Shown here: positions 61,492-64,000 of the stretch, one piece after another
Layout of the letters: every line of letters starts with the position of its first letter
Numbering within the stretch: position 1 is the first letter of the stretch
Assembly: GCA_034766995.1 (NCBI GenBank)
Contig: CM068315.1
Span: 41,276,818-41,340,817 of the forward strand
Direction of reading: 5' to 3'
Length of the DNA stretch: 64,000 nt
Origin: Acanthacorydalis orientalis
Lineage: Eukaryota; Arthropoda; Insecta; Megaloptera; Corydalidae
The notes under the pieces: model-generated
Database searches by the model: none
The model's input: only the letters and a program-made list of their open reading frames with translations
Told to the model about the DNA's origin: nothing
Translations under genes and position numbers: made by a program

Positions 61492-61496
<5 letters not shown>

Positions 61497-61538
<42 letters not shown>
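61497..61538. repeat. (TA)n microsatellite
   Basis: About 21 units. Confidence 0.9.
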
Positions 61539-61540
<2 letters not shown>

Positions 61541-62062
61541 AGATCTAAACATTTCCTCAACAAGATATTTTCATATGAAATATGAACCAAAATATTTTTT
61601 TTGTCTTTTAAATAGATTAACCCCACTTCTATATTTTTTAAGTGACTTGCAATTACAAAAGGTTGTCCGCCACGAAAGAAACTATTTAACATTCATTAAT
61701 ATCTTCCCCTTTATATTTATAGAACGCGAGAGTGAGAAAAACATATATTTACTATTTATACACAAACACACAATTCGAAAAGTACGTTTTTCCGTTAAAT
61801 AATTTCAATGTATAAACAATGACAAAAAACAGAGACGAGGATATTCGCATCGTTAGTTCAGAAAAGCTAGTAATTCCAACCCCTTTCATCGTTTCGTCCA
61901 CATTTATGCATACATAGGCACAGTTACAAAAACGAACAGTTACACCTGACTGCTTGCCAGTCATCTGACTTCCTACACACCTGACTTAATCGTTTATACG
62001 AAACAGGTTCATTTGACGAACAAAATGAATGAGGAAGTACTCTATATGAATTATTATCGGAC

Positions 62063-62065
<3 letters not shown>

Positions 62066-62119
<54 letters not shown>
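62066..62119. repeat. (TA)n microsatellite
   Basis: About 26 units. Confidence 0.9.
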
Positions 62120-62123
<4 letters not shown>

Positions 62124-63174
62124 GAAAAAATAAAATTAACTATTCACACGTTCAACGATTGTATAAACACATTTTATCTTTTATGGCAATATTTTCATTA
62201 TATTCACTGCTATTTTTTTCTTCATTATAAAAACAACTTAACCATAAATGTTTATTTCACGATCAATTAATTGCCAATCGATTTATTTAACCATTCATGT
62301 ATAAAAAATATATGGTGGGAACCTAATTACAATCTCTTTTTTTTAATTCAGACTCATTTTAAACTATTAAACTACGAATAAATAAGATGATTATTATAAA
62401 GAAAATTATTTATATTAAAAATAAATAGAACTAAAAAATATTCTTTCCCAAAATATATTCTGAAATCAAATTCAACATTGCATCAGATGTCACCTTTCAT
62501 TAAGGAAACAAAAAGCGCTTAATGAACTTCGATATTAGTAGAGTTATATGATATAAGACAAATGTATTCACCTAAAATATAATCAGTGACGTGAAAATAT
62601 ATTTAGTAACATTAAACGTATATCAAATCGCATTCGGAGTATATATTTTACACTAGAAACCGCAAGAAGTTCATAAACTCGTGGGATTCATAGTCTGCGG
62701 TTGAAGGGATCTTTTTTGTCTGGCCTTCAGTGTTAACCAGCATCGAATTACATTTTTACTCAACGATTGTTATATGTTAAATATTGATTTTTTTTAATGT
62801 ATGAATCAATCATCTATTTAATAAGACAGTTTCACATCCATAAATACAATGTTTTCTTTATAAAAAAATAATCGAAAAATAATAACCATTGCATATAATA
62901 CTTTTTATAAAATAAAATCTAACAATACAAAATAAATACTTTAAATTTCATGACAAATCTATAGTAAAATACTAACTATTTGTTGTGTCAAAATATCATT
63001 TTATTTTTTACTGAAGGTTTATATATTTAAACATTCGTTGCATATGTATGAACCTTGATTTGAAAAAAATCATGAGCATTAAAAAGATGTTTCTACTCAC
63101 AGGAAAATAAAATAAATCAATTGTTATAAAAATTTATTTTTTAAAACAAAGTGTTGTTTCATAAATAAGTTTTG

Positions 63175-63380
63175 TATTCACACCACCAACACTTTTTCTA
63201 GTCGTAAGTGTTCAATAAATGATTACTGATCCTTTTTAATTGTTGCTTATGAGCGTAGACCGCTGCAGAAAAATCTGATTTTTTATACCTTAAGGCTATG
63301 AGGATGATGATATTGCTATCGAAATGCGCATAAGCAACAATCAAAAATGATCAGTACTATGGGAGAGTAGAAAATTCCTT
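63175..63380. repeat. foldback family A copy, both arms with loop
   Basis: Left arm agtgttcaataaatgattac and aattgttgcttatgagcgta; right arm gctatcgaaatgcgcataag and caacaatcaaaaatgatcag. The loop is about atctgattttttatacctta. Confidence 0.75.
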
Positions 63381-64000
63381 TTTAGAATTGAATTTAGACA
63401 GTGGCAGAACTTGATCATAACAAATGTGTGATTGTATAATCATTCTTGTGTACTTGTCCGTTCTTTGCAAATTCTACTGGATGAAAAAAAGAGGAATTCA
63501 TTTCTTTTACAATCAATCGACCTTCCTCATCTTCAGGAAGATTTTGAATACTAATCAAATTTTTTTAAGACCTAAACTAAAGCTAATCTAAATTATTCCC
63601 AAAAAACACTCATAAACTTCAGAATTATTACAAAACTGTATACATAACATTAAAAAATTAAAATATTTATCTATTTTCATTAACATTTATAATTATATAT
63701 ATATATATATATATATTCATCAAATGTATATTTAAAAAATGTCTTATATTTACTTGACTATTAATGTTTTCTAGGGGTTATTTACAAACACTTTTCAAAA
63801 CATTATATCATATAGTTATCTTCTATTTAAGCCACAATTTTGCAAATTTAAATCATATGATTTATAACTGGAAATTTACACTAAGCAAATCTAATATATA
63901 TTCTTTCTTCAGGCTTTACACTAATAATAGGACTTAATAGTTTCACAAAAGGTGTCATTTAGTTTTATATATTGAATAACTTTTCATTATCAATCATACA

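Larger units (their letters stand above)
59739..64000. other. region upstream of first recognised sev exon
   Basis: Expected to contain, or lead to, the signal-peptide exon, but none could be supported. It holds mariner copy 3, a foldback A copy (63175-63380), TA tracts and a GC-richer island at 61070-61410. Confidence 0.6.

Noticed and set aside
62640..62760. GC-richer patch with a short minus-strand frame (MLVNTEGQTKKIPSTADYES)
   Set aside because: No hydrophobic leader, no clear splice sites and no recognised family.
1..64000. tRNA, rRNA and CRISPR arrays
   Set aside because: No cloverleaf, rRNA core or regularly spaced direct repeats were seen; the regular repeats are microsatellites and foldbacks in a eukaryotic genome.

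Overview
The window is 64 kb of very AT-rich eukaryotic DNA (long introns, many long (TA)n tracts, dispersed transposon relics). The only host gene I can support is a 25-exon receptor tyrosine kinase on the minus strand, the sevenless/ROS1 orthologue. Kinase and ectodomain resemble insect sevenless/ROS1, and mariner, piggyBac-type and RTE-type relics also fit an insect. A degenerate GGTTA/TTAGG-like tract near the left edge would suit a non-dipteran insect, but the order cannot be fixed from sequence alone.

Layout, right to left (transcription direction): 59739-64000 lies upstream of the first recognisable exon, and no signal-peptide exon was found there. Two 60-bp cysteine-pair exons follow (59679-59738 and 35564-35623), separated by a 24-kb intron full of repeats. 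Exons 3-18 (34527 to 15203) encode fibronectin type III (FN3) domains alternating with three YWTD-type beta-propeller regions. Exon 19 carries the transmembrane helix, exons 20-24 the kinase, and exon 25 (6099-6688) the serine-rich tail. Exons 1-25 join with consistent splice phases and one open frame of 2,610 codons plus stop; residue numbers below refer to this joined partial protein. Below 6099 lie the probable 3'UTR and intergenic DNA.

Most notable observation: a 289-bp block containing exon 5 and its splice sites (32537-32825) occurs again in inverted orientation inside intron 13 (21631-21919), with only three substitutions. The sev pre-mRNA would therefore contain a near-perfect antisense copy of one of its own exons, able to pair across exons 6-13.

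The introns carry several transposon groups: three internally deleted mariner elements with matching terminal inverted repeats (TIRs), an irritans-like mariner relic, two relics of another mariner group, two RTE-type LINE relics, four TTAA/CTAA-flanked piggyBac-like MITEs, a hAT-like MITE, and at least three foldback families, one of which repeatedly abuts (CT)n(TA)n microsatellites.
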